DNA of 64,000 bases from Bacteroidales bacterium (GCA_017625725.1 JAGAKH010000009.1:47498-111497); one strand, 5' to 3'; counted from the stretch's first letter, positions 44,654 to 54,246 are shown. Made by a program: numbers and translations. Notes: generated by a model not told the origin, from the letters alone.

Positions 44654-45484
44654 TTATCTGATTATTACTCTGCCATCGGAGCACGAAGTAAGGACGCGTC
44701 CTGCAGCTGTTTCTGATTCAACATGTTCAAGCATGACATCAATTATCATACTGTCATATACATTCAGCTCTACGGCATTCTCTGCAAGATGAAGATCATC
44801 TCCTCCATAAAGCAGGAATGAAATCGTAGCCATTCCATAAATTCTGTCATCATCAAGCGGTTCGCCAGCGATTTCTATACTTTTCACCTTTCCGTCTTCA
44901 ACAACAGTCCTTATTCCGCCAAGAACCTGAAATCTGGTTGCAGCCATCTGCTCGATGATCTTACGAATCTCACTTCCACGGTGTTCAACATAAACAATCT
45001 GATTCTTGAATGGAAACATAGAAAGAAGATCGTCAAGAATGACATCACCTGCCGGCATATCGACACGGATTCCTCCGAAGTTGGCGACACCTGCATGGAC
45101 CGGCTTACCTGCCTTTTTCTCAACTGCTTTCATGAGGTTATCCACGAACCAATTCGACAAAGGACTTTCCGGATAGGCTACCGCCATCCCATCAGGACAG
45201 TGAGCAATCACGGTCTTCACCCTTTTCATCTTTGGCTGGGCATCAATCACAATCATGGCCGTCCTTGCAACCGGGGAGTTTCTCCTGTATGTATTTCCGG
45301 AAGGAGAGACATACCTGCATCCCTTGAAATATCCTAGGGATTCAGCGACATTGTCTCCTGAAGTAGACGTACATCCTGTCATCCTACCATCAACAGGGAC
45401 AGATTCCCAGGAATACTCCTGTGCATGAACAGTCATCAACGTCAGCAGCCAAACGGCCAGAGCCATGAAATAACGTTTAAACAT
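44654..45484 (-). CDS. 5'-nucleotidase C-terminal domain protein
   Basis: The start at 45484 (MFKRYFMALAVWLLTLMTVHAQ) gives a proper signal peptide; a start at 45517 would overlap the ABC permease. The 276 residues match the 5_nucleotid_C domain (NFGGIRVDMPAGDVILDDLLSMFP, YGMATISFLLYGGDD). This domain binds the nucleoside in UshA-like enzymes but has no metal site of its own. It precedes the metallophosphatase gene, so domain order is reversed relative to the usual single-chain enzyme. Confidence 0.87.
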   Translation of the reverse strand: MFKRYFMALAVWLLTLMTVHAQEYSWESVPVDGRMTGCTSTSGDNVAESLGYFKGCRYVSPSGNTYRRNSPVARTAMIVIDAQPKMKRVKTVIAHCPDGMAVAYPESPLSNWFVDNLMKAVEKKAGKPVHAGVANFGGIRVDMPAGDVILDDLLSMFPFKNQIVYVEHRGSEIRKIIEQMAATRFQVLGGIRTVVEDGKVKSIEIAGEPLDDDRIYGMATISFLLYGGDDLHLAENAVELNVYDSMIIDVMLEHVESETAAGRVLTSCSDGRVIIR

Positions 45485-45492
45485 AGTTTCTA

Positions 45493-46839
45493 TCATTTCT
45501 GTTTCAACCATTTCCACAAATCGGCAAATGTAGTCTTCTTGCCGAACATGAGGATTCCTATCCTATATATCTTGGCAGAAGCCCATGCACACACGACAAA
45601 TGTCAAGGCAAGAATCGCGATGGAAAGAACAAGTTCCCAGACAGGAACACCGAAAGGAATACGTGCCAGCATGACTATAGGAGAAGTGAAAGGAATCATC
45701 GAACCCCAGAACACGACCGCACTGTCCGGAGACTTGAAGGCATAGAATGCTATAAAGAAAGCCAGAAGCAAAGGGATAGTGACAGGCATCTGGAGCTGAT
45801 TCGTATCTGCCTCATTCTCAACTGCCGAACCGATGGCTGCAAATAATGAAGCATAAAGGAGGTAGCCGAGAATGAAATAGATTATGAAAGCAATGATTAT
45901 CTGCCCGAAATTCATATTGGCAAGAGTTGAGAGAATCATTGAAGATCCGCCCGAACTCATATCGATGGATTCTTCCATTCCACCCATATTCACCATGCCC
46001 ATCATCTGCTCCATGCTTTCAGGATCCGACATCATATTTCCGAAAACCGAGAAAGATGAAATGCCGGCCACAAGAACTACAGTAAGAGCAATCCAGAGGA
46101 AGAACTGAGTCAGAGCTACGCATGCGACACCTATGATCTTTCCAAACATAAGTTCGGTCGCCTTCACTGATGAGACGAGGACTTCAACCACCCTGCTGGA
46201 CTTTTCCTCTATGACACCCTGCATTATCATTCCGGAAAACAGAGCAATGAACATATAGATTATCATCGCAAGGGCCATTGATACAACCATATAGACTTCT
46301 GAAGAAGATATAGCCTCATTGCCTTCTCCGTCAATGACATATGAAGATATCTCAACATCGGATTCTACATCATCCATTATTGTCTTGAGGTCTTCGATCT
46401 CATAGAGTCCTATCCTGTATTCCTCGACAGCCTCATCAAGTCTGGACTGAACGGCATCCTTGACATCCATGCTTATCGGCTTGACCGAATATGATACAGC
46501 ATGCACAGTCCTTTCAACCTCGTCAACAGGAGAAACCACAAGAAGGACATCATAGCCAAGCTCTGAAAGATGTGATTTCAACGAATCTGGAGCGTCAGAA
46601 CTGAGGTCATGATATGTTGCCACGGAAGAATTCTCCATGAACGGCATCACTATACCAGACTGGTCTACTACTGCTATCTGCTTGCCTTTATCCTCGATCA
46701 TTCCCATGATAAAGGCAGGAAGGACACACACTGCGGCAAGGAGAATGGGAACAATGAAGGTCGTGATGAGGAAAGACTTCTTCCTTACTCTTGTCAGATA
46801 TTCCCTTGATATGATCGTCTTGATATTTCTGAATTTCAT
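45493..46839 (-). CDS. ABC-2 type transporter permease (NatB-like)
   Basis: The 448 residues have one N-terminal helix, a large periplasmic segment (about 45-175) and about five C-terminal helices, the ABC2_membrane_3 layout with EEKSSRVVEVLVSSVKATELMFGK. It pairs with the ATPase encoded 2 bases upstream. NatAB-type exporters extrude Na+ or other solutes; the substrate here is unknown. Confidence 0.88.
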   Translation of the reverse strand: MKFRNIKTIISREYLTRVRKKSFLITTFIVPILLAAVCVLPAFIMGMIEDKGKQIAVVDQSGIVMPFMENSSVATYHDLSSDAPDSLKSHLSELGYDVLLVVSPVDEVERTVHAVSYSVKPISMDVKDAVQSRLDEAVEEYRIGLYEIEDLKTIMDDVESDVEISSYVIDGEGNEAISSSEVYMVVSMALAMIIYMFIALFSGMIMQGVIEEKSSRVVEVLVSSVKATELMFGKIIGVACVALTQFFLWIALTVVLVAGISSFSVFGNMMSDPESMEQMMGMVNMGGMEESIDMSSGGSSMILSTLANMNFGQIIIAFIIYFILGYLLYASLFAAIGSAVENEADTNQLQMPVTIPLLLAFFIAFYAFKSPDSAVVFWGSMIPFTSPIVMLARIPFGVPVWELVLSIAILALTFVVCAWASAKIYRIGILMFGKKTTFADLWKWLKQK

Positions 46840-46841
46840 CG

Positions 46842-47756
46842 CTATACCTCCTCCGTAACAAGTTTTATGAAAATATCATTCATCCTCGGAACAAGTTCCT
46901 TGAATCCGCAGACTGAAAATCCTGATGAAATTGCTTCTGACAGGACTTCATTGCCGGTATGACCGTCTTCCAGAGAAATGACAGCCGTATGTCTTCCGGC
47001 ATCATCGTTGTCGGAAAGGACAGAAAAAACGCCTTTCAAAGAAGTCAGGCTACGGTTCCCTTGATATATCAGTTCCACATTATTGTTTCCATATTTATGA
47101 CGAATCTCGTCAACTCCACCGGAAATGACCACGTGAGAACGGTTGATCAAAGCAATATTGTCACACAATTCCTCGACCGACTCCATATTATGGGTTGAGA
47201 GGACTATTGTAGCTCCTTCATCCTTCAATCTGAGTATTTCTTCACGGATGAGCTGGGCATTCACAGGGTCAAAACCGGAAAACGGCTCGTCAAGAATCAG
47301 AAGAGAAGGTTTATGGACAACCGTCGTAATGAACTGTACCTTCTGGGCCATACCTTTGGAGAGTTCCTCCACCCTCTTGTTCCACCAGTTCTCTATGCTG
47401 AAACGCTCGAACCATAGCTTAAGTTCCCGTGTGGCCTCTTTTGCTGTCATTCCTTTCAGCTGGGCCAGATACATTGCCTGCTCGCCGACCTTCATCTTGC
47501 GGTAAAGCCCCCTTTCTTCCGGCAGATATCCGATCTTTTCAACATCTTCCTGAGTAATCGGACGTCCATTAAAGAAGACATTTCCCGAATTAGGTATGGT
47601 GATACGGTTGATTATACGTATAAGCGTGGTCTTTCCAGCTCCGTTCGGTCCGAGAAGTCCGAAGATCTTTCCTTCCGGTATATCCAGGGACACATGGTCA
47701 AGAGCCTTCTTCTCACCGAAGCTCTTGCACACATCTTCACATCTTATCATTCCCAT
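46842..47756 (-). CDS. ABC transporter ATP-binding protein (NatA-like)
   Basis: The start MGMIRCEDVCKSFGEKKAL (47756) is chosen because the longer frame reaches into holA. Walker A is GPNGAGKTTLIR, the signature is ELSKGMAQKVQF, Walker B is LLILDEPFSGFDPV and the switch His is in LSTHNMES. The C-terminal domain is of the DUF4162/exporter type. It forms an exporter with the permease that follows by 2 bases. Confidence 0.92.
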   Translation of the reverse strand: MGMIRCEDVCKSFGEKKALDHVSLDIPEGKIFGLLGPNGAGKTTLIRIINRITIPNSGNVFFNGRPITQEDVEKIGYLPEERGLYRKMKVGEQAMYLAQLKGMTAKEATRELKLWFERFSIENWWNKRVEELSKGMAQKVQFITTVVHKPSLLILDEPFSGFDPVNAQLIREEILRLKDEGATIVLSTHNMESVEELCDNIALINRSHVVISGGVDEIRHKYGNNNVELIYQGNRSLTSLKGVFSVLSDNDDAGRHTAVISLEDGHTGNEVLSEAISSGFSVCGFKELVPRMNDIFIKLVTEEV

Positions 47757-47766
47757 CTGATTATAT

Positions 47767-48807
47767 TTATACATTCAATATCTTTGCTGTAAGTTCTACC
47801 ATAAGCTCAGCCGGAGAGGCCTCACCTGCATCTCCTCCCTTACCCTTGAAGTCATATTCCTTCAGCAAGGAGATTACAGCCATACACTTCCTTACAGGGT
47901 AATTCCTCACAGCAGTGTCGTACTCAGAGAAGAAGTATGGATTCACTCCAAGAACCTTAGTTTTCTGGTCATTGGCCGGACGAGGATTACCCATCAGAAG
48001 AGCACCATACTTAAGAATACGGTAAAAGTGAGTATACAAGGCACTTACCGCCATCGGCATGGCAAATTTCGCAGAAGATCCTATATAAGAAGCTATTCTG
48101 AGAGCCTTTGCGGAATTCTTAAGCGAAAGTTCCTTTGTCAACTCGAATATGCTGAACTGACGGCTTATACCTACGTTCTTTTCAATATCTTCGGCTGAAA
48201 CCGAAACGGTACCTTCCGGAAGATTCTTCAGCATCTTTTCGGTCTCAACTGCTATCTTGTTCAGGTCTGTTCCGGCATGCTCGGCCAAAAGTGCTGCAGC
48301 ATCGGGGGCGATTTCAAGTCCTTTGTTCTTGTAAAACATAGAAATCCATCTCGGCATCTCATAATCCCTCAATGCTTGAGAATCCACCACGACACCCATC
48401 TTGGAAACTGTCTTATACAGGGACTTCCTCTTGTCTGCCGACGCTCCATGCATCGCTATGACCAGAACTGTGGACTCCAGCGGCTTCTGGCAATATACAG
48501 CCAGGTCCTCGAGTTTCTTCATCATCTGGGCTTCCTTCACAACAATAAGTTGCCTTTCGGAAAACATAGGATAACGTCTGGCTGCCGTTATCACCGTATC
48601 CGCATCCACATCAGCTCCATAACAGACTGTCTGGTTGAAATCTCTCTCGCTCTCATCCAAGGCATGCTCAAGAATTGCATCTGTAACCATATCTACATAA
48701 TATGGTTCATCCCCCATCAGAAGATATACCGGTCTGAAGACGCCTTTGACTGCATCCGAGACAATTTCACGACATAACTTGTCAGTATCAAGAAATCCTT
48801 TAGCCAT
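47767..48807 (-). CDS. holA: DNA polymerase III subunit delta
   Basis: The 346 residues match HolA: PVYLLMGDEPYYVDMVTDAI at the N-terminus, the degenerate AAA region with RYPMFSERQLIVVKEA, and the C-terminal collar domain. It opens the sliding clamp as part of the clamp loader. It is the first gene of the run that continues to the ABC exporter. Confidence 0.93.
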   Translation of the reverse strand: MAKGFLDTDKLCREIVSDAVKGVFRPVYLLMGDEPYYVDMVTDAILEHALDESERDFNQTVCYGADVDADTVITAARRYPMFSERQLIVVKEAQMMKKLEDLAVYCQKPLESTVLVIAMHGASADKRKSLYKTVSKMGVVVDSQALRDYEMPRWISMFYKNKGLEIAPDAAALLAEHAGTDLNKIAVETEKMLKNLPEGTVSVSAEDIEKNVGISRQFSIFELTKELSLKNSAKALRIASYIGSSAKFAMPMAVSALYTHFYRILKYGALLMGNPRPANDQKTKVLGVNPYFFSEYDTAVRNYPVRKCMAVISLLKEYDFKGKGGDAGEASPAELMVELTAKILNV

Positions 48808-48861
48808 AATCTGACAAAGATACTAAATTTCTGCTATTTAAAAGTATAAAATAAAAGTAAA

Positions 48862-48883
48862 ACGGCACCCTCTCGGGTGCCGT
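48862..48883 (-). terminator. Terminator after hpf (minus strand)
   Basis: A 9-base-pair GC-rich stem (ACGGCACCC / GGGTGCCGT) with a 4-base loop is followed on the minus strand by TTTACTTTTATTTT. It lies 19 bases after the hpf stop. Confidence 0.85.
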
Positions 48884-48901
48884 CAAATGGAGTGATGAGT
48901 A

Positions 48902-49189
48902 TTATGCTCTCTTCTCTTTTTCTTTCACAAGTTTTTCTTTAAGGATGTCCGCACAATCTACAATCGCGTCCTCGAAGGTCCTTGCATTCCTTTCAATGAC
49001 AATTGTATTGCCTGGAATACTTACCTGAACCTTGACATTCTTGTTTTCATGTTCAGGAAGCAATGATAGAGCTACATCAATTCCTGTAACCGCATCATAG
49101 AATTTCTCCACTCTCGAGAATTTCTTTTCAACAAAGTCCAACAGTTTCTGATCTGCATTGAACTTGATCGACTGCACTCTAATCTCCAT
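48902..49189 (-). CDS. hpf: Ribosome hibernation-promoting factor, short form
   Basis: The start MEIRVQSIKFNADQKLLDFV at 49189 gives 95 residues, typical for short HPF/RaiA. It has the beta-alpha fold blocks KFSRVEKFYDAVTGIDVAL and VQVSIPGNTIVIERNARTFEDAI. It binds the small ribosomal subunit in stationary phase. It overlaps the xerC end by 11 bases. Confidence 0.92.
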   Translation of the reverse strand: MEIRVQSIKFNADQKLLDFVEKKFSRVEKFYDAVTGIDVALSLLPEHENKNVKVQVSIPGNTIVIERNARTFEDAIVDCADILKEKLVKEKEKRA

Positions 49190-50165
49190 GTTTACCTCCG
49201 TTTTTTGCCCGTGGATGGGCTGATTCATAAATATTCTTAAGTTCAGCTATGGAAGTATGGGTGTAGACCTGAGTTGCCGCAAGAGAAGAATGGCCTAAGA
49301 CTTCCTTTATGGAATTGAGGTCTGCACCAGAATTCATAAGTGAAGTAGCAAGAGAATGTCTCAGCACATGCGGAGACCTCCTTCCTGAAACACCTTCTAC
49401 ATCAGCCAGTTCTCTCTTTACCGTCCTGTCTACATAGTTAGGATATAACTTCCTTCCTGCGTAGGTAACGAACAGCGGCTCTTTCAATGATCTTACACGG
49501 CCGACCAATAGCTCAACCGCTTTCAAATATAATAAAAATTCTTCACACAACACTTCAATCAGCGGAATTTCTCTCATTTTATCGCCTTTTCCGCAGACTT
49601 TAACAACTTTACGACCAAAATCTATGTCACCGACAGTCATGGATATCAATTCCGAACGTCTCAATCCAAGAGAATAGAGAGTCATTACGATCAGTCTCGA
49701 CAACTGTCTTTCATAGATATATTTTCCATGAGGTGACTCCGGAGACTTGGCAAATGCATTACGATAATCTTCCGTAAAGAGATCGGAAGTTGATGATTGG
49801 TATGCATCGAGAGAAGATTCACGATAGAAGACCGGAAGCTTCTTTTCTATCTTAGGTCGCGGAACACGCTTGACTGGATTTGAGCCGAGCACTCCCTCTT
49901 TGACCAGATAACGGCAGAATCCGCTAAGAACTGAAAGGTGCAATGATACGGTTCTCGGATCCAGTCCTTTGTCTTCTATAAGAAAAACTTCGTAACGCCT
50001 TATAAATGATGAAGTCAGATAATCCGTTACTTTTTCGCCTGGAGGTACGGAAAACATACAGTAAGAATCCAGAATGTCAGAATAGATCTCAACTGTCCTT
50101 GCGGAATATCTTCTGACATCACGTATATACAAGATATATCTATCTTTCAGATCCACCTTACACAC
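49179..50165 (-). CDS. xerC: Tyrosine recombinase XerC/XerD
   Basis: The 328 residues have an N-terminal SAM-like domain and a catalytic domain with Arg in SLGLRRSELIS, the HVLRHSLATSLM box, HSSLAATQVYTH with His and the nucleophilic Tyr. It resolves chromosome dimers at dif. The housekeeping context (cca, hpf) argues against a mobile-element integrase. Which of the Xer pair it is cannot be told with certainty. Confidence 0.88.
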   Translation of the reverse strand: MCKVDLKDRYILYIRDVRRYSARTVEIYSDILDSYCMFSVPPGEKVTDYLTSSFIRRYEVFLIEDKGLDPRTVSLHLSVLSGFCRYLVKEGVLGSNPVKRVPRPKIEKKLPVFYRESSLDAYQSSTSDLFTEDYRNAFAKSPESPHGKYIYERQLSRLIVMTLYSLGLRRSELISMTVGDIDFGRKVVKVCGKGDKMREIPLIEVLCEEFLLYLKAVELLVGRVRSLKEPLFVTYAGRKLYPNYVDRTVKRELADVEGVSGRRSPHVLRHSLATSLMNSGADLNSIKEVLGHSSLAATQVYTHTSIAELKNIYESAHPRAKNGGKHGD

Positions 50166-50166
50166 A

Positions 50167-51678
50167 TCATTTGACCGGGTGCAAGCCTATTTCGGCAGCC
50201 AGCTTCCTCATAAGGACATCAGCAGCTTCAAAGCTGTTTTCAATCTCTCCGTCCAGAATAGCGTTCTTGACAGCCTCCTTGAGTTGTCCGATAGTATTGC
50301 ATGGCTCTATTCCGAACAGGTCCATGACATAGTCACCGGTTATAGGATTCTTGAAATTACGGATCGCATCCTTTTCCTCAACCTCGACCAGTTTATTACG
50401 GACAAGCTCGAAATTGGCTTTCAGACGGGCCACCTTACGAGGGTTCTTCGAAGTGATATCGGCACTGCACAGCAACATAAGGTCATCAATATCGTTTCCG
50501 GCATCGAAAAGCAATCTTCTTACAGCCGAATCGGTAACCTCCTCAGTGACAAGAGCTATCGGCCTCAGATGAAGGCCGACAAGTTTCTGTACATACTTCA
50601 TCTTTTCATTCAAAGGCATCTTCAACCCCTGGAATATCTTAGGTATCCACCTCGCTCCAACAACTTCATGTCCATGAAAAGTCCACCCCAATGCCTTGTC
50701 ATATCTCTTGGTAACAGGCTTTGCTATATCATGAAGAAGGGCAGACCAGCGGAGCCACACATTAGGTTCGGTCCTTACCTTTACCACCTCAACGCCATCT
50801 TCATACAGATAGTCTTTCAAACGGCCTTCAGCGATGGCTTCAAGCTCAAGTGACGCAACATTGTCAAGAACCTCGAGAGTGTGTGAAAAATTTTCCTTAT
50901 GTCCTTTACCCTCAACAGTTTCGACTCCTTTAAGCTTAGTGAGCTGCGGAAGGATGTATTCCAACAGACCTGTCTCGTCAAGAAGACGGAATCCGATCGA
51001 CGGTCTGGGAGTGACCAGAATCTTGTTCAGTTCCTCGACAATCCTTTCCTTCGAGAGTATTTCCATTCTGGAACGGTTGCGGCTGATGGATTCCAAGGAC
51101 TCCGGAACTATGCTGAATTTCTGGGTTTCTGTACTCAGCTTAGTCGCAAATCTGATGGCTCGGACCATTCTTAGAGGATCGTCGCTATAAGTCGTATCCG
51201 GATCCAATGGAGTGCGTATGATTCCGGCAGCAAGATCCCTTATACCTCCAAAAGGATCGACAAGAGCCCCGTAATCCTCTTTCTGAAGGCTGAAAGCCAT
51301 GGCATTTATGGTAAAGTCCCTCCTCAGCTGGTCATCTTCAAGTGTACCGTCTTCAACAATAGGTTTACGCGAATCGCGCCTATAAGATTCCTTACGTGCT
51401 CCCACGAACTCGACTTCAATGCCTTTATACCTGAGCATGGCAGTTCCGAAATTCTTGAATACAGACACATTGCTATGAACCCTTTCCCCGACGGCTTCGG
51501 CCAGCATGATTCCGCTACCCTCCACAACGATGTCAATGTCCTTGCTCGGTCTACCGAGAAAGCAGTCACGGACATAACCACCTATTACAAAGGCTCTTAC
51601 GCCTTTTTCAGCTGCCACCTCCGAAACTATTGAAAAAATACTATGATCCAGAAATCCCTTTGTTATTGTTGCTGACAT
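50167..51678 (-). CDS. cca: CCA tRNA nucleotidyltransferase with HD domain
   Basis: The 503 residues contain the class II nucleotidyltransferase head (FVIGGYVRDCFLGRPSKDIDIVV, RRDFTINAMAFS), the RNA-binding region (RMVRAIRFATKL) and an HD domain (LLHDIAKPVTKRYD ... HEVVGA). It adds or repairs the tRNA 3' CCA. Its start overlaps the end of the HsdR_N-like gene by 16 bases, and xerC starts 1 base after its stop. Confidence 0.93.
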   Translation of the reverse strand: MSATITKGFLDHSIFSIVSEVAAEKGVRAFVIGGYVRDCFLGRPSKDIDIVVEGSGIMLAEAVGERVHSNVSVFKNFGTAMLRYKGIEVEFVGARKESYRRDSRKPIVEDGTLEDDQLRRDFTINAMAFSLQKEDYGALVDPFGGIRDLAAGIIRTPLDPDTTYSDDPLRMVRAIRFATKLSTETQKFSIVPESLESISRNRSRMEILSKERIVEELNKILVTPRPSIGFRLLDETGLLEYILPQLTKLKGVETVEGKGHKENFSHTLEVLDNVASLELEAIAEGRLKDYLYEDGVEVVKVRTEPNVWLRWSALLHDIAKPVTKRYDKALGWTFHGHEVVGARWIPKIFQGLKMPLNEKMKYVQKLVGLHLRPIALVTEEVTDSAVRRLLFDAGNDIDDLMLLCSADITSKNPRKVARLKANFELVRNKLVEVEEKDAIRNFKNPITGDYVMDLFGIEPCNTIGQLKEAVKNAILDGEIENSFEAADVLMRKLAAEIGLHPVK

Positions 51679-52097
51679 ATCATTTCCTCATACTGAGGGA
51701 CTGTATCCATAAAGACACACGTTCCCTTTTCATTTCTACATACAATGGTCTTCAGGCCGTTTGTTACCATGATATACCTGACATTCAAAGCCATATTATA
51801 CCTTATCGCCTGATCCAGAACAGTTCTTGTCAGATCCACCTCCGGACGCTTGCATTCTACAATCATGAGAGGCCTTGCCTTTCTGTCATACACGAGTATA
51901 TCAGCTCTGAACTGCTTTTCGCCTAGAGTAAATCCAGCCTCAGTCATCATCATGTGCATTGGAATCTTCATGTTTTCCGCTAGCACCGTCACACACCACT
52001 GTCTCACCCTTTCCTCCGGTGTAAGGGCGACCTCCTTTTTTCTCAAGGGATCCCATATGGTGTTCCTATCCTGCATTTCCATCAGTAAATCATACAA
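51663..52097 (-). CDS. Small HsdR N-terminal-like (PD-(D/E)XK) protein
   Basis: The 144 residues match the type I restriction enzyme R protein N-terminal family (HSDR_N_2). The nuclease-type core is visible as RADILVYDRKARPLMIVECKRPE, that is Asp, then Glu-x-Lys. No helicase domain and no hsdM or hsdS genes are near, so this is not a restriction system. It leads the cca-xerC-hpf operon. Its role is unknown; DNA repair or RNA processing are possible. ATGs at codons 6 and 8 are alternative starts. Confidence 0.82.
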   Translation of the reverse strand: MYDLLMEMQDRNTIWDPLRKKEVALTPEERVRQWCVTVLAENMKIPMHMMMTEAGFTLGEKQFRADILVYDRKARPLMIVECKRPEVDLTRTVLDQAIRYNMALNVRYIMVTNGLKTIVCRNEKGTCVFMDTVPQYEEMICQQQ

Positions 52098-52144
52098 ATA
52101 TAGGCAGAAAAATTGTATTTTTGCCAGCAGAACAGAAAATCATC

Positions 52145-52711
52145 ATGGCCAACGAAAAGATTGATAAAGTACATAAGTTCCTTGAAAGTCAAGGAATCCG
52201 TTTCAAGACACATTACCATCCACCCCTTCCTACAATCGAGATGGCTATGGAATATTGGAAGGAGATTGATTCAACCCACTGCAAGAACCTGTTCTTCAGG
52301 AATCATAAAGGCAACAGACATTATCTTGTTGTGTTCGAATGTCATAAGGAACTTTCAATCCATGCTTTGGAAAAGAGCCTCAAACAAGGAAAGCTATCTT
52401 TTGCTTCACAGGAAAGAATGGAAAGATGCCTCGGTCTTCTTCCCGGTTCAGTATCTCCTTTCGGACTTATCAACGACATGGGCCTGACTGCAACTGATGG
52501 AACACCAAAAGAAGGAGTGGCTGCAAAAGAACTGTTTGAAAACGGCCATAGGGTGAAGCTCTTCCTTGACAAGGATCTGCAGAAAGCGGAAAAGGTAAGT
52601 TTCCACCCTTGCGACAACACTGCAAGCACCGTCATCAGCAATGATGATTTCATGAAGTTCCTTTCCATATGGGGAGGTGAATACGAATGGATAGATATAG
52701 AAGTTGAATAA
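52145..52711 (+). CDS. Prolyl-tRNA editing protein (YbaK/ProXp family)
   Basis: The start MANEKIDKVHKFLESQGIRF (52145) gives 188 residues; an earlier in-frame ATG at 52121 is less likely. It has the YbaK deacylase fold: CKNLFFRNHKGNRHYLVV, with the catalytic-type Lys, and GSVSPFGLIND. The family hydrolyses mischarged Ala- or Cys-tRNAPro in trans. Length and the SPFGL motif fit the ProXp-ala/PrdX type. The pseudouridine synthase gene follows by 2 bases. Confidence 0.88.
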   Translation: MANEKIDKVHKFLESQGIRFKTHYHPPLPTIEMAMEYWKEIDSTHCKNLFFRNHKGNRHYLVVFECHKELSIHALEKSLKQGKLSFASQERMERCLGLLPGSVSPFGLINDMGLTATDGTPKEGVAAKELFENGHRVKLFLDKDLQKAEKVSFHPCDNTASTVISNDDFMKFLSIWGGEYEWIDIEVE

Positions 52712-52713
52712 AC

Positions 52714-53433
52714 ATGCACGACAGACTCAAGATAGTATACGAAGATCAGTGGCTGATTGTTGCCGACAAACCGGCCGGACTTCTCAGCATGTCTACCGGA
52801 AAGCGTGAAGGTGAGACAACGGCCTATTCGATACTTACAGGACACTACGGAAAGATATTCATTGTCCACCGTCTTGACCGTGACACATCTGGACTTATTG
52901 TCTTTGCCAAGGATCAGGACACCAAGCTTTCCCTCCAGGAAAACTGGAATGAAGCCGTTTTGGAAAGAGGCTACACTGCAGTTCTGGAAGGAAAGATAGA
53001 AGATGAGGAAGGCTGGATTGAGACCTGGCTCTACGAACATCCCAAATCTCTGAAGGTCAACTGCTATCCTATAGAAGAAAGGGATCTCGAAGCGGCAAGG
53101 GAAGGCAAATGCCGCTACGCTGACAGAAACGGATGGAAATACGCATCAAGCCATTGCAGAAGGACAGGTTATGCAGAATCTGGTGAGAATGCATACACAT
53201 TCGTTGAGTTTGAATTGGAAACAGGACGCAAGAACCAGATACGCGTCCAGTCACAATGGATAGGACACCCTATAGCCGGTGACAGAAAATATGGAGCAGA
53301 GACCAATCCTATAGGCAGGCTTGCACTGCATGCAGGAAAACTGAGTTTCATCCATCCCTGGACCGGAAAGATCATGAAATTCAGTTCCCCGCTGCCGAAC
53401 AGTTTCAAGAAATTCGACAAGCATCGCCAATAA
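52714..53433 (+). CDS. RluA-family pseudouridine synthase
   Basis: The 239 residues show HRLDRDTSGLIVFAKD with the catalytic Asp, plus ADKPAGLLSM and TGRKNQIRVQ. No S4 domain is seen, unlike RluD, so the target site in rRNA or tRNA is uncertain. It is co-transcribed with the editing protein, and a glycosyltransferase gene starts 3 bases after its stop. Confidence 0.92.
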   Translation: MHDRLKIVYEDQWLIVADKPAGLLSMSTGKREGETTAYSILTGHYGKIFIVHRLDRDTSGLIVFAKDQDTKLSLQENWNEAVLERGYTAVLEGKIEDEEGWIETWLYEHPKSLKVNCYPIEERDLEAAREGKCRYADRNGWKYASSHCRRTGYAESGENAYTFVEFELETGRKNQIRVQSQWIGHPIAGDRKYGAETNPIGRLALHAGKLSFIHPWTGKIMKFSSPLPNSFKKFDKHRQ

Positions 53434-53436
53434 GCA

Positions 53437-54246
53437 ATGAAGATTTCTGTCATCATACCGTCATACAAGCCTCAGGACTATCTGTGGGAATGTCTGGATT
53501 CTCTATATTCACAGACATTTCCCAAAGATGATTTTGAGGTTGTGCTGGTGCTGAACGGAGAAAAGGAGCCATATTACTCCAGAATAGAGGAATTCATATC
53601 CTCACATGATCCTGAAATGAAAATCAGGCTCATACATACAGATGTCAAAGGTGTTTCACACGCACGTAACATCGGTCTTGACATGGCTACCGGTTCCTAT
53701 ATCTCTTTCATCGATGATGATGACATGGTTTCTTCATCATTCCTTGAAGACCTGCATGCCAAGGCTGACCATAAAACCCTTGTTCTGGCCTACCCTTCTG
53801 CATTTGTGGATGGAGACACGAAAATATCTGAATACAGAACAGAAGAAGAGTTCAAAAGACTTTCCTCTGCCGGCAGGACAAAGTATCTTGACGTCAGAAG
53901 CCTGCTTCATGTAGCAGCCATGAAGCTCATACCAGTGGATATCATCGGAAAGAGACGCTTTGACGAATCAATGTCATACGGAGAGGATACAATGTTCATG
54001 TTCCATATTTCCGACAGGTTTACAACAGTTGACTTTGCTCCGGAAACAGCCGTTTACCATAGAAGGTTCAGAAACGGAGGGGCAGTCAACAGTTTCGCCG
54101 GATCACGATTCGTCAACAAGCTCACAATCTGCCTGAAAAGCGTCTGGAAATACAGCAGGATATATTTTTCATCGATATGCCGTTACTCATTTCTCTTCTA
54201 TCTTACAAGAGTATGGGGGGCATTGCATAATCTGACAAGAAAATGA
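53437..54246 (+). CDS. Family 2 glycosyltransferase (copy A)
   Basis: The 269 residues are a GT-A glycosyltransferase: MKISVIIPSYKPQDYLWECL, VLNGEKEPY, GVSHARNIGLDMATG and the metal-binding FIDDDDMVS. The C-terminus (YGEDTMFMFHISDRF) matches GT2 proteins of surface polysaccharides. It is a close paralogue of the gene at 55086. The ATP-grasp gene overlaps its end by 4 bases (ATGA). Donor and acceptor sugars are unknown. Confidence 0.9.
   Translation: MKISVIIPSYKPQDYLWECLDSLYSQTFPKDDFEVVLVLNGEKEPYYSRIEEFISSHDPEMKIRLIHTDVKGVSHARNIGLDMATGSYISFIDDDDMVSSSFLEDLHAKADHKTLVLAYPSAFVDGDTKISEYRTEEEFKRLSSAGRTKYLDVRSLLHVAAMKLIPVDIIGKRRFDESMSYGEDTMFMFHISDRFTTVDFAPETAVYHRRFRNGGAVNSFAGSRFVNKLTICLKSVWKYSRIYFSSICRYSFLFYLTRVWGALHNLTRK

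Noticed and set aside
49179-50165. Tyrosine recombinase as sign of a mobile element
   Set aside because: It lies in a housekeeping operon with cca and hpf and has Xer length and motifs; no attachment repeats or cargo genes are seen.
51663-52097. Type I restriction system
   Set aside because: Only an HsdR N-terminal-like domain is present; hsdM, hsdS and the helicase part are absent.
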